From Enoplolaimus lenunculus (lineage: Eukaryota > Nematoda > Enoplea > Enoplida > Thoracostomopsidae): 64,000 nucleotides of DNA. The DNA is taken from NCBI GenBank assembly GCA_030248215.1, contig JASANG010000289.1, forward strand, positions 186,001 through 250,000, given 5' to 3'. The first letter of the stretch is position 1. The number at the start of each line of letters is the position of its first letter. Shown in pieces: positions 1-12,061 of the stretch. Below the pieces are notes generated by a model, which was not told the origin of the DNA, searched no databases, and saw only the letters and a list, made by a program, of their open reading frames with translations. A program made the translations under genes and the position numbers.

Positions 1-156
1 AGCGTTGACTGTCTGTTTACCCATCTGTTTTTTTCCTATCGCGTGCGCTTATTTTGTTTTTACAATTTCTAATTTTGAGAAATTCAGCTTGTGATATGTC
101 CTGCTCAGGCTTAATCTTGAATTGATGTTGAACCGATAAACTTTGTCAAAACTCAC

Positions 157-3100
157 GCATTTCAAGCACATCGAAAATGCTGCCAACTCGTTTGAGTTTA
201 ATTGCGCCGTACGCGACTTTTTTGGTTGCTGGTGGAACCGGCTCAGGAGTGTACGACTCCATGTCTCCCACTGATTCACGATGTTTTTGAACGAGTTTCC
301 GAAGTGCGTAGTATTTTGGTGTTGGATCACCCGCTTCGCTGGAAACCGATTAAAAAAGTATACAATAGAAACTATACCATCATGAACACTCGATTGAAAC
401 AAAAAGACCTTTGTACACTTACCACTACACACTTAAACTTAGCGTAGGAAATGATGTTTAAGCATAAGTTTAAGCCTAAGCCTAAGCTCAAGAATGAGCA
501 TATGCATAAGCCTAAGCTTACGCCAAGCAAAAATATCAGTCTAAAGCTTAAGCTTACTCTTTTCTAGACCCATAGAAAAACGTTCCGCCCCTGATCTTTG
601 CATGGGCCCGTACGCCTATGGTCTTTGCTTAAGCTTTGCTTAAACCAAACGTAATGCAGTGTGTAGCCCTAATTTCGTTTTAAAGGAGAGGTATTTGAAA
701 TTTTTTTGTTAGGAAACTTTTTGTTGACCTCTGTGGTATATCATAAACTCTGTAAAAATGACTAAATCTTTCCAGAAATTTTGGCGATACGTTTTCTTTA
801 TCCCGTTTGCATACGCCCCACGTGTAAGAATCACACTTTTTTTATTCCAATTTTACGGATGTTGAGATTTTTGAAGACACTTTAAAATTTCGGTTAAAAT
901 GAAATTTCAATATTTTTGAAATATTTCACGATTGAAACATTCGGCTGTTTAAATATATTTCGGTGCTTGGCATTAAAGTTTTCGAACCTGATGGCAACTT
1001 ATTTTGCTTAAGCTGCGGCGTGTATATATGCATTTTGGATCGCAATTACGTCGGATTCATGTATGTGAAACACGTGGCACTTATAAGCCACTTTCTTAAA
1101 GTTATGTTAGGTTTAATTTTTATTGTTTGTGTAATTCAAATATTTGCAGCCTTTACAATAGCAGAAATACCAACTGTGGAGCATAGATTATCAAATTTTG
1201 GTATATTACATTTTGAAAAATTTATCAACTTTCCTGAAACACCAAGAAGTATTCGACGTATCGTCGTTAACGTTTATAAGGCTATGCACAAGTTCTAAGG
1301 GGCCCACTTGCTAACTGATACTAGTAGTAGTGTTCTGCATAATGAATTTTCGACCGGTAAAAGTTTTTGTTGCCGTTATACCTGAGATTGAACGTTACGA
1401 ACATATGTCGTGAATATAGTGACGGACAATATGAATATTGTGCGAATTAAGTATAATCGTAATAGCTTCCGGGTCGAATGATGCTTTGAATTTTTCTATG
1501 AATTTTGTGTGATGCCGCATTCAGTCACAATTGGCGAAATCCTTATCTGCACACAACACAAATAGTTCAATGTCCAAGAAAAATTGTAAGAAATTTAACA
1601 CAATTATGTCTTATTATAGACTTCAGACATATACATCTTGAATTTTCGACTTTTATTTCAAAAAATTTTTGAAATATGGATCTGAAACTTTGACCAATGT
1701 ATAGAACAGGGCCGTATCAGTAGTATAAGTATACTACTAAGCCTAAGCGTAACGATAAGGCTATTCGTAAGGCTGAGCGTAAGCGAAGCAAAAAATTAGT
1801 GTTAAGCTTAAGCTTACTCTGTTGAAGTCTCGCAGAAAACGGTACGCCCCTGATCTTTACATGTGCCGAGGTTTGTCACGCCATAATATAATTGCTCCTG
1901 GTCAAAAATGTCCACATGAAAAAGTGAACCTGAGTGCAGCGTCATAATCATAGCTTGTTGTTATTGAACGATAAGCGGAATTTGAGCCTTCTGCTCCGGC
2001 CCAATATCCATAATTCGTTCCGCCTTCGAACATATATATGTTAATTGAAGCGTTAAAAATATCCATGATATCTTGCGCAGTTGTCAAAGTATTGTTTGTT
2101 GTGACTGTATGATGTTGCTGGTCGCCCCATTGGTCAAACCATCCTGGAAAAATCACAAATTCTATCTGTGGCTGACTACCGAATCATCGAAGTTAATAGA
2201 AAGTTTTGGTCGAGTAGCTAAAAGGTCACTTAAAAACAAACGTAACAGTACGCATGCTGTTGTTGTAGTTGCATTAAACCCCGTTCACACGTGCAAGTTA
2301 TTGCCGAGAAGCTTTGCCACTGCTCGCAAAAGTGCAAGATTTTAGCAGCACAAAAGTTTCAGCAGTGACTTGTACGTCCACAACTTGCTGGTACAACTTA
2401 AAGTTGCAATTTTCGTTTGAAAACATTAATTTACTTGCAACTGCAGGTTGCATACGCCATAAAGATGTTCATGCGGTCATTGCCTTGGAAACGTAATAGA
2501 ACGCTCTCAAATGATCAATGTGTACAAGGCATCGTATGTCACGTGAAACTGTGTGACATTTATTCGAATATCATATGATATTCCAAAATTTAAACGAATA
2601 TCATGATATTCAGCGGGACAGGTAAGATTTAGGTGCTGATAAATTAGTGGAAAGTCGAACGGCAGAAGCACAGATGTGCTTTAAATACTAAATACACTCC
2701 TGCAAAACCTTTCTGTCACAAAATCGCAAACCACGACAACTTCATAATTCAAAAATTCAAATTTAACATTCTAGTTCCATATGATATTCAAGAGGAAAAT
2801 TTGGGTATGTTACTTCAAGTATGCAGACATTTGAAACTATGTCATATGATATTCGCAGACAATACCTCGAATATCATATGATATTGAAGAACAAAAGATG
2901 ACCGACACATGATAATAGCAGACAAATACGAATTTTTGAATACGATACGGGGTCTACAAGCAAACAATATGTTACCCAACAGTCTAATAGGGAAAAAACG
3001 TGTCCCAAGCTGCCCCGATTATAACGTGAACCCAGCATTATATTTCATAAAAAAATTTCGAAGGAGATGTTTCGTGTTTTGCAAATTAAAACCGTGTGTA

Positions 3101-6100
3101 AAACACCTTGGTAAAAGAATTTCAAAGGGGGTTTGACACTTGACACTCTACTCTGGCTACGATAGGTACATATCTGATGTTTAGGATGTACACGATCCGG
3201 TATTCATCGTTGCAGGTTGCGACCGAACTGTCTGGTAAATCTTGGGTAGAATGAATCGCGGTATTTAAAATTTCGTATCCTTAGGATTTTGTGTGCTCGT
3301 ATGTTTGCGGAATATGGATTGGACCAAATTGTGAATTGTTGTGGACTGGGTGTCACCGCATGGTGTGCGCTCAATAGTACCGAATATCTTAATAATTCAA
3401 CCCCGGAATGGTCATGTTATAAACGCTGCTAATTTTTAGTCGATTTTATACAATTCTACTGTTGACACCAGTTGCGAATCTGATATGCTTTTAGATGACA
3501 TCTTCGCTCGCTACCACTCCGAACAGCAGATATCTTAAGATTTTAGCTGATTTGTGACTGCGAAGCGTGGTAAATACCAGTTCAACGCTGGCGTCAGCTT
3601 TTTCAATATTTATTGACGGTCATGTATTGCATACCTGGATAATACTCAGAATTGACTTTTGGTCCTTTATTGGCGTATTTCATTTGCAATTGAAAGCTTT
3701 GATTGACTGCATCGATGCTTGATTGAGGCCCAAAATCTACTGTCGGGTAAACGCCAGGAATTGTGCCACATTTCAAATAGTTATCACCGTTTCCTTGAAT
3801 GAATAATATGTGCTGCCAAAGACTATTTCTTCAAAAAATTCAAATTTGGATGCAAAAATACCAGAGGAAGTCACGGCAAGGTCAAATATGCAGAAAATTT
3901 CAAAATAGAACAATTTCTGGACGAATGCCAGTTTTGGAGTCAACGCAAAGGCACATGTGCGTAGTATTTTGGTATTGGATCACCCGCTTCGGTGGAAACC
4001 GATTAAAAAAGTATACAGTAGAAACTATTCCATCATGAACACTCGATTGAAACAAAAAGACCTTTGTACACTTACCACTACACACTTAAACTTAGCGTAG
4101 GAAATGACTTTTAAGCATAAGTTTAAGCCTAAGCCTAAGCGCAAGAATGAGAATATTCCTAAGCCAATGATATTGCAACAAAACCCCCACTACTGTTGCG
4201 TTCACCAATAGTTATTTTGACTGTGTGAATAAAACAACTTTACCATCAGTTGTAAACAGCAAAACTTTGTCACCCAAATGCGTTCGGAACAAATCCCGCA
4301 GCCACGCTGTGTAATTGTGATCACACGCGTAATAGCTGCCGTATTCATTTTCAACTTGAACACTCAAAATAGGGCCGCCGTTGACGTAAAGCATCGGGAC
4401 CAGCTTAGGCAACAACACCGAGTACCAGCGACTCAGAGCGGCGAGGTATCTGACCATGAAATTTAAATTTAACAATAACACAAGTCCGTGTAGCGATGGA
4501 CTTGGATAACAAATCGGTCCAAAATAATATACCTCACCGGTGGATTATCCAATTTTACTAAATCAGACGTTCAGCATTAGCCTTTTTCTAGTGTTGCACT
4601 AAACAAACTAGTAAAAGTCTGGACCCAGTGAAAGGATTCTCAAATGTGCGTAGCACGTACAAGCAGTTGATAACAACGCCTATAACTTTAAACTAACGAG
4701 TGGTTAATATCATAATTTAGCACATTTGCATTTTATTTTATGCAACGATGGGAAAATTTCAGAAGCAGTTGTAGTTCGTTTGTTTAGAGGTGGCAAAATG
4801 TCTCAAAAGGAAAGCTTTACAAGAATTTTAACGTTGTAAATTAATGTTAAAATTAGCAAATTCAATAATATTTGTAATACCTATGTTTGCTTCCTTGCGG
4901 CTTTGGCTAAATTTGTTAACTTTCTTTCGGCTTCTGTTTTGTCACTTCCGGTGGCGCCATTTTAACCACAGTTTAAAATTCAGCTCCTAATGTGAACTAC
5001 TTACGTAGGATCTGAAGTACGCGATCTCATTTGTGGATTTAGTGTCAACAGCCACCACGGAAGTCCACCCATGTCCCATTCTGAATCGATGTAAGGACCT
5101 GAAAAAAATTTTTATTTTCAGTTTATGCGACATTTGCAATAATTTTGAAAAAGCACATATTCGTTCATTTTCTTTACTTCGATAGACGTACATGATTCAA
5201 TGGCTGCTAGCGGGAAACGGTACTTAACACCGGCGGAATCAATGGTGGAACCCCAACCTACCCCTTCCTCGTTTCTAACAGACATGAAATCGAACGTTTT
5301 GTGTTACGGTGTACCACAAAAATGGAGTTCGATGTCTTGCTTGCTTCTCTCGCAAATTTTTATTCGCTATTATGTCTCGTTCGGATCATCTTAGAAATGT
5401 CAAGATCCACTACTGGCATTCGAGTTACGTATTCCGAGTGTATCAGGTTTAACAGCAATTAGGTAGACACTGGATGCTGGTCGATGCGAACCGGCACGCG
5501 GATTTAGAGCCGTTAGAGATGTTGCGTCAGTTGACAGCCTGACAAAAGACAAAATATTCCGCGTTCAATTTGAAACTCATCTGTTTAACTTCAACTTGTC
5601 AAACACATTCGGTGGCCTTGGAAAAAATCGTTTTTGTGCTCCTGATTGGAAAATATTTGACATTCCCAGAACTTTTTCTCAAACATTGTTTTCTAGGCAG
5701 CAACATCCTGATGCATTGCTTGCAAGTGTGACTGAAAATTTCAAAAACTCTCTTACCAGGTCTGCGAATGACGTATCCCTCTTACCTGGTCTGAGAATGA
5801 CGTAACGCTCTTACCAGGTCTGAGAATGACGTACAATCCAAGTTTTTGTGCCGTTTGAAGAAATTTCACAATGTCCGCATTTCCACTAAAATCGTACTGT
5901 TGTTGCGCTGGTTCGTGAACATTCCAAAACACGTACGTTTGAATGGCGTTGAGTCCTGCAGCGTGGACCTTTCGCAGCCTATCTTCCCAGTAGCCGGCAG
6001 GGATCCGCGGGTAATGCACTGATCCTGGAAACACAACATTATGACTAAACACTGTATGGGTGAGAAGCGTAACCATCTCGACTCAGCCACAACAGCTTGA

Positions 6101-6604
6101 CGCTGGAGCCCAGCGTGTGTCTCACGTCCTGTGACCTGTGTCGATTTTACGCAACGCGATATGCAACAATTGTTAAAACAGTGCGCACTGCGTGTGTACA
6201 GTGCAAAAACACGCCTGCAGACAGGTGGATCAAATAAGATTAGGCTCTATGGAAAAGTTATTGCCCTGGGTTCCTCAAAACATTTTAGTCCGCTGGTGCT
6301 TTTGTGAAATTAAATGCGTACCTCATCTAAAATTGGTTCAGTTCCCATAGAGCGCTGAGAGGGTTTAACAGTCCGAATAGAACGCTAACTGGATATAAAC
6401 GAATCCAGAATGTTTGTGTCGCTTACCGGAAATATATCGAAAGCATTGTTTGCCGTCTTTGAGAAAACATTGTTTCTCTGGATCCACCGTGAAACTTCTA
6501 TTTGTTCCGGCGGGAGACTTCACATCCGTTGTCACATTGCCTCCGACACTATGAATAACGCAAAAGATGAACACAACAAACAAAACGTTAATAACAGATA
6601 ACAT
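157..6604 (-). CDS. GLB1: Beta-galactosidase, GH35 family (GLB1-like), 3' end off window
   Basis: Predicted lysosomal or secreted enzyme removing terminal beta-linked galactose from glycoconjugates. Seven exons join in phase with GT-AG borders: 6427-6604, 5815-6024, 5005-5098, 4244-4449, 3635-3793, 1930-2143 and 157-338. They give about 414 residues; the family is usually about 650-680, so the C-terminal beta domains lie left of the window. Exon 1 starts at an ATG followed by a hydrophobic signal peptide (about residues 1-22), then FLKDG and FRYISG. The TIM barrel shows [40 protein letters not shown] with the acid/base Glu at about residue 196, and VNSEYYPGW with the nucleophile Glu at about 279, then [12 protein letters not shown] and [13 protein letters not shown]. 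Exon 7 continues with [12 protein letters not shown] and [12 protein letters not shown]. Its introns hold repeats, a partial exon 7 copy and a triplicated donor site. Motifs are read directly; lysosomal role is from family knowledge. Confidence 0.94.
450..627. mobile_element. Hexamer-rich inverted-repeat element, copy 1 (intron 6 of beta-galactosidase)
   Basis: Starts in AAGCCT hexamers (TTAGGC on the other strand) at about 470-540, followed by AGCTTAAGCTTACTCT and an end like that of the full copy at 47461-47763 (TTCCGCCCCTGATCTTTGCATGGGCCC in two parts, 583-609). The left terminal repeat is not clear. Boundaries approximate. Confidence 0.55.
1694..1867. mobile_element. Hexamer-rich inverted-repeat element, copy 2
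   Basis: Left end ATGTATAGAACAGGGCCG (1697-1714) matches the inverted terminal repeat of the copy at 47461-47763. The interior has AAGCCTAAGCGTAA-type hexamers and AGCTTAAGCTTACTCT. The right end GTACGCCCCTGATCTTTAC then ATGTGCC closes it at about 1867. About 174 bp, closest to copy 1. It lies in intron 6 of the beta-galactosidase gene. No coding capacity, so a non-autonomous element. Confidence 0.65.
2276..2455. mobile_element. Partial copy of the CCCTATTCACACGTGCA inverted-repeat family
   Basis: Starts AACCCCGTTCACACGTGCAA, close to the left end of the complete element at 24703-24973, and shares its theme of repeated TTGC/TGCAA words (acttgctgg, ttgcaactgcagg). The opposite end is not clear. 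It lies in the intron region downstream of exon 6 of the beta-galactosidase in genomic order. Confidence 0.45.
2565..3030. repeat. Repeat with five GAATATCATATGATATTC palindromes and a dispersed end
   Basis: The 18-bp palindrome or shortened forms occur at about 2565-2582, 2596-2611, 2777-2789, 2841-2854 and 2869-2886. The right part (about 2905-3030, with atgttacccaacagtcta and acgtgtcccaagctgcc) matches the reverse complement of about 49463-49550. So this is a dispersed repeat, probably a mobile element, inside an intron of the beta-galactosidase gene. Confidence 0.6.
3957..4165 (-). pseudogene. Partial duplicate of beta-galactosidase exon 7 and its upstream intron, inside intron 4
   Basis: This stretch matches 304-512 with about seven differences in the first 190 bases. 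It carries the first 35 nt of exon 7 (3957-3991) plus about 170 nt of the intron in front of it, in the same orientation, and sits between exons 5 and 4. At the true exon 7 the acceptor reads ttccagCGAAG; in the copy it reads ttccacCGAAG, so the invariant AG is lost. There is no exon 3' half and no donor. It is best read as a non-functional duplicate (decoy exon relic). The copied segment ends within TTAGGC-like hexamers, which may mark how it moved. Confidence 0.88.
5752..5838 (-). repeat. 29-bp tandem triplicate containing the exon 2 splice donor
   Basis: On the minus strand the end of exon 2 (coding VILRPG) with its GGTAAGAG donor is repeated three times; the donor strings start at 5815, 5786 and 5757, an exact 29-bp period. 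The first donor (exon end 5815) keeps the frame to exon 3 and gives the family-conserved RPGPYI. Because 29 is not a multiple of three, use of the second or third donor would shift the frame. Confidence 0.9.
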
Positions 6605-9557
6605 ATTAATCTTTTATAGCGTGGTTTTGTTGATAAAATAACAAACTTTATGCGAACGTTTTGCTGTTGTGCAGAAATTGCTGATTGCAGTATTTGTGTA
6701 GCAATTGCACCAAAAACAACAATTGCGCAAACATACATGTAGCATCTAAAGAGATCAGTGCAACTGCAACCAAATATTTGGTTTCAGTAGAAATCTGTAC
6801 CCGCTTTCGCTCAATACCCTAGTCGCCAGAAATTCCGTTATTTTTATATCTGCCCATATTTTCGAACGGGAGAGTGGAAAGGAGGCGTGATCCCAATCCG
6901 CAGTCGTACCTGTCGCACAAACACGCTGTCTTTATTGATCTATTATTTGTTGGGTACGGCACTGGGAGTCAGCATGCAAATGGGAGAAGATACCTTTTGG
7001 GCGTCGGTATGTGGCAGGGTGCAAATGGAGCTAAAAATAGCTCAACCAAATACCCTAATTTTACAACCTAAAATACGCCCAAGACATTAACTTAAGTAGG
7101 GGAGCCTAAGCTCAACCCGAAATATCCTTGAAATTTGATTTAAATACACTGCGAAGAATATAAAACGAAGCAACTTTTTTACATACATAAAAATCAAAAA
7201 ATTAGTCTTGAATATAAGACAACTATTCCTTGAAAGAAGGAAATATATATCTTATAAAATGGCAACAGTAATTCCTTAAATAAAAAAACATTTTTGTTTT
7301 AACCATTTCAGACTCGAATTTGTGAGCTGTCTAAGGCTATTAATGTCTGAAATACATAACATTTATGTCTTTAAAGTTTACGAAAGCAGGAGTCTTGAAA
7401 TTTTAAGACAATTTATTTTGTCTGTAAAGTTTTTGGCGTTGGGAAAAATAACCGATAAAACATTTTTCAATATATTTTTTACCTGGAAATATAGTTTTCA
7501 GAATATTGGCTTTTGTTCGAATAATGCTACCAATCAAATTGCCTTCATGCCAATTGTCAGGTGTGCAAACCAGGATTTTTAAGCGAAACGGTAATACCTA
7601 AACTTCCGAAAGCTTTGTTGGAGACGTAATAGGATGATGCACGTTGTTGTAAAGCCTGCTAACCTCTTCTCGTCTCTGTAAATTTTGTGTTTTCAACAAT
7701 TCATTTTTCCTGTAGTTCGCATTTGTGGATAGTTTCAGCTGCATGGAATTGAAATTTCCACTGCGCGGGACTAAACATTTTAGGGAATCTGGCGAAAAGT
7801 GATGTCAAAAGGAACAGGGCATCCTACCATTGTACTTTGTACTCACAACCGGTAGGAACACTGGCGAAATTTGAAGCCACGGTTCCCATTGCTTCCTGTG
7901 TAGACGTCCACAACCTTTACTCGCGTGAATTTTCTCTCTTCCAGCCAAATCTAATTTCAAATTTGAAATTCAACTCGAAATTCTTGATTAAAGTTGCTCA
8001 ACTTGATCTCCGTGAATGGCGTCGCCCGGAGACCATATTCCCAACAACAATCAAAACCGAAATTTGTATCAAGTTTTAGCACTAAATCGACTCGTATTAA
8101 CCATTATTTTCAACTGATAGCAGTCTTGGCAGCTAGGCGTTTTACACTCTAACTCGTTGTTAGTCTAAGAGGAACCCTGGTGTTTTCAAACTTGTATTAG
8201 TGTCACGAGCACATAACAAGGCGAACATTTTATTAGCTTGAAATCGCGACCAAAGATGCTATGAAATAATCAAAAAACTAGAAGCAGCTTTGGAATATAA
8301 TGGGGCGGGCCTTCAAACATTAATTGACAAAGACCAACACCAACAAGAAAATACAATTTATCTTAGCAGTTTTTGATTTTCCATAAGATAGTTGTACCGT
8401 GGTACAAATCACCAATAAAATGTATGTGTCCCAATAAAAAGCTTTGTGTGGTCCAGAAGTGTGATTATTTGATCGTTCGATTCTCCGATTTAGATCTTAC
8501 GGCGTAATGTAAAATCTACAAGAAACTCGTATGCTATGTAAGCGAGAATCTAGACACAATTTTGTATAAAATATACCAACAGTCGTAATACGTTTCTTAG
8601 TTCATGGATTAGGGTCTAGACCTCCTAACCCCACCTGACTACGCGCACGGCACTAAATATTTGGCTTCTCTTTCGCTTCTGCTCGTGAGCTTTTCCACTA
8701 TGTATTATAGATTTCAGGATTTCACTATTGTCCAATGCAACAAATTTTTGGATCAACGAGGCAGTGACATAAAAAAGTATTTACTTAAAGCCAAATCTTT
8801 AAAATATTAATGATATGATTCAAGTTTACTGAGCTTAATTATATGAAGCTTTAACCGGACTTTTATAGCCCAAAATATACAGCCATTTTTAACTGGGAAT
8901 GCCCCAAAAAGCGACGTTAATATTTTTTGATAGAAAAAAATTTACGTTTTGTTTAGATATTTTTCTGTCTGGCACTAATCGTATTTCGGGTAAAAAACGG
9001 GCAGTAATTTATTGCCCATATTCTCGCAAACGAATCCAGACTTCGAAACAGCTGTGAATAGTTTACTTTGTGTAAAATACTTTTTTTTACGATTTTGCTA
9101 CATGTTTGCTGCTTTTGTCAATTTATACTATCCAGATCCGGGCAACTGGGCGTTTAAAATTGAAAAATTTTAATTGCTGCCTGTACGCGGTCTATTTTTA
9201 TTGCATTTGTCTTTATGAGTAGTTTGGAATATATTTCCTTGTTTACTTTTATGCGCGATTCGTAATTACATGCGTTCACGGTGTTAATGCTATACTGTCT
9301 GTCCAAAAGATGCTGATATGATACAAAAATGCAACAGGCTTAGGTAAGCTTAGTTTTATGATCATTATATTGACCCATGTCAAGAATAAGGTCTACCCGC
9401 TGAGAGACAGGGTTTACTTGAATACTGGTAGGCTTTAGGTTTTAAGCTATTGCCTATGTTCTACTGTAAGTGTTTCCGATAATGGATTTTAATTTTCAGT
9501 TTCAACTTTCACTTTTGAAAATCGAAAACCAACATTTCGAATATGAGATTTCTCCAT

Positions 9558-9604
9558 GTTTATTTCCACACTGTAAATTTGACCTAATTGTGGATGGTGC
9601 ATTA
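9558..9604. mobile_element. Solo end of the GGATGGCGCAT inverted-repeat family
   Basis: TTTATTTCCACACTGTAAA followed by CTAATTGTGGATGGTGCAT matches the right terminal repeat of the element at 47884-49367 with a few differences. The upstream sequence (aattttcagtttcaactttca) resembles that element's AATTGAAA-rich interior. A remnant. Confidence 0.5.
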
Positions 9605-9909
9605 CTGTCGCTGCTGGATTAACACTTTGGTGGCTGTTAGGGAAAGTTCAACATTTATTAATAACACATGAACGAAATCATGCACTTTATACAAATTGCG
9701 TCGTATAGTAAGGAATGTGATACTGTGTGACCGTATCTGTCTTTGAACATTTTTCACCTGCACCAATGTGAAAAATTAAAAATAATTTGCGCTTTGCCGT
9801 CATTTAAAATATTTTTGGCCAAACAAAAATGGCCTGGAGTGCTATGGCTCTGTCAGGCGAGTGCCTTATTTTTCTATTTATTTCGCACAGAAATAGGTAC
9901 ATCTTTGTA

Positions 9910-10042
9910 GTTTCCGCCCACATAGGAAAAGCTTTGCTTACGCTCAGGCTTAGGCTTACGTTTACTTCTTTGCTTAGAGACTTAGGCTTAGGAATATGCT
10001 TACACCATTACGAAGATGGCCCTCAGCTATACATGGGACATT
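9910..10042. mobile_element. Hexamer-rich inverted-repeat element, partial copy 3
   Basis: CAGGCTTAGGCTTACG and GACTTAGGCTTAGGAATATGC blocks are followed by GGCCCTCAGCTATACATGGGAC, matching the right end of the full copy at 47740-47763. The left end was not found. Confidence 0.55.
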
Positions 10043-11390
10043 AATGCAATGAATTACAATTATAACTGACTTTTTTACGAAATATTAAAAAAACTAAACT
10101 CGTCTTACGGTGTGTTGTTTTCAGCATAGGACAACAATTACAGAGAGCGCTACTAAACATGAAATACAGCTTGCAGTAGTTTAAATATACCCCATGTATA
10201 GTACCTTTTCTATAAAATACGTATTGAGTTTGATGAAAATAGTTTCGTTTGTCTGATAAACAACACACGTTATTGTTTGAGTGTCACTGTATGTACCAGA
10301 ATATTCGTGAACTCGGCCCGTTTGAGCTGTGATTACTGAAGTTGTTATAAGTTCGGATTCATTATTTTTGAGCAATTTATACTCAACATCTGTCCGTTTT
10401 GAAACACAAAGCCGTAGTCAGCCAGAGAGGGACAATAAGACCGTGGCTCACTCTTGTGCTTTAGAAAACAAAATTATTTTGATTAATAAATATGCTGTGA
10501 AAAAACCATTTGATTCAAAAACGTATACACATTTGCGGCGGGCCTCAGATCCCAAAATCCTGACTACGCCCATGTTTTGAGAAATGTTAAATCCGTATTC
10601 ACGTATCCAGGCGTCATAAAAACGTGTCAAAATTTTGCCTTTTGAATCCATTTTAACTAATAATTTACGAGTTAATGATATTTTACTTAATATTTTCAAA
10701 CCGAACCTTTAATACAAAAGTGATTTATGCCCTGGCCGCTGCCTGCGTTCAAAAAAAGCAAAACAGCATTTTTAACATTAAATATTTTGCTGGTTTTACA
10801 AATCTGGGAAGTTTAAAATGTCTCCGATTGTTTGTTTGAAGTAATTTTTCAACTGTGTTTTCTTCTGTTTTTGACTTCGCTGTAGGTTTAATTTGGAATC
10901 ATTTCTGTAAAATTCGTTTTTAGTCAGCAATTTAATATTTGGAGAAAGCAGTCAACAAAACACCAACCTTAAATTTTACGTTTTCAACTGTATTAATTTT
11001 AATGGTTTCAGTAAAAGCCGCCGTATATAGAAAAGCTTCCATCAGAGCTGGTGGTAGTTTAAATTATGTTTTTTAGCAATCATTTGCGAATTGTTGTAAA
11101 AAACTTTGGTTTTAGCCTTATTTTTAGAGAAATCCTAACAGTTACTTTTAAAAATTGTAAACGAGGATCATTGTTCTCAAAAATCTATATAGCAACTATC
11201 ATCAGTTAGTAATAGAGGTTTCAAACGCACAAGCTGATGCAGTTGTTGAACTCAAAATTGGTGCAGAAATAGAGCAAATTGTCTGCGACACATTATCCGA
11301 ATTTTCAGCCTCAGTCGCCTCTGGTTCAAAAGTGACAAGATCTATCCCCAACTGATTATAGGTTCTACACACATTTGAGAATACGGTACT

Positions 11391-11651
11391 CACTAAAAAA
11401 TATATATACTTAAAATTAAGTAAAACTGTTGCCGAATTAAGTGTCGGTTTTACTCACTATGGTGCTTGCAAAGTTTTACTTAATTTTAAGCAAACACAAA
11501 ATATTTAGCTTTATTTACTTAATTAATCAGGAAATGACAGCAGTAGTTTTACTTATTTACATTATTTAAGCAAAGATTTACGCAATATTTAGTACACTTA
11601 TTAAACTTAAAAAAGTTAGCAAAATATAACTATAGTATTTTAAGTAGAGTG
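11391..11651. mobile_element. AT-rich CACT...AGTG element, copy A
   Basis: About 260 bp, aligning along its length with 22417-22670, for example CTGTTGCCGAATTAAGTGTC, ACTTAATTAATCAGGAAAT and ATTTAAGCAAAGATTTAC. The ends are imperfect inverted repeats: CACT with ACTTAAAAT close behind on the left, and ATTTTAAGTAGAGTG on the right. No open frame, so a non-autonomous DNA element, family unassigned. Confidence 0.75.
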
Positions 11652-12061
11652 TTCTTACAAAGTACGACAACCAAAATCAAACTCACAGGACGATACACTT
11701 TTTCCAACCCTGTGCCAAATCCAGAACCTCTGGCGCAAATTCTACCGGAGCCGAAACTGGAGGTCGATTTTCTTCCAGTGTCTAAGCGGGAGTCGGATCT
11801 TACTTGTATACAGCTAATAATGCGTCATCCAAAAGGAATTTGAAAAATTTGTTTTTTAAAAGATTTGTCTGTGAAGGGATCCGAGGTTGACATATACGCG
11901 TCAAAAAGTAAAAGGCCTTCGCGAAATTTCAAGCGCTATTTTACCGACCGATTGGAATGTCAAACAACTCTGCTTTTGTGCTGTTTTTCCTACTCTAAAC
12001 AACTTTAATGTTGTGATTTATTAGCTGCCAACGTTACTATTACAGGTCTAGTAACTGTAGA

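Larger units (their letters stand above)
6605..11390. other. Intergenic region upstream of beta-galactosidase; no gene recognised
   Basis: No exon with family-level similarity was found on either strand. The short open frames here have random composition. Contents seen: CCTGACTACGC-type repeat ends near 8626-8645 and 10555-10572, an inverted-repeat end relic at 9558-9604 related to the element at 47884-49367, and a hexamer-rich copy at 9910-10042. A TATAAAAG on the minus strand at 6610-6618 is too close to the ATG at 6604 to be this gene's TATA box. Confidence 0.5.

Noticed and set aside
963-1298. 111-residue plus-strand frame as a gene
   Set aside because: It lies in a beta-galactosidase intron, has no family resemblance, and its AT-rich composition fits chance.
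6610-6618. TATAAAAG as TATA box for the beta-galactosidase gene
   Set aside because: It lies only a few bases before the start codon, so initiation about 30 bp downstream would fall inside the signal peptide.
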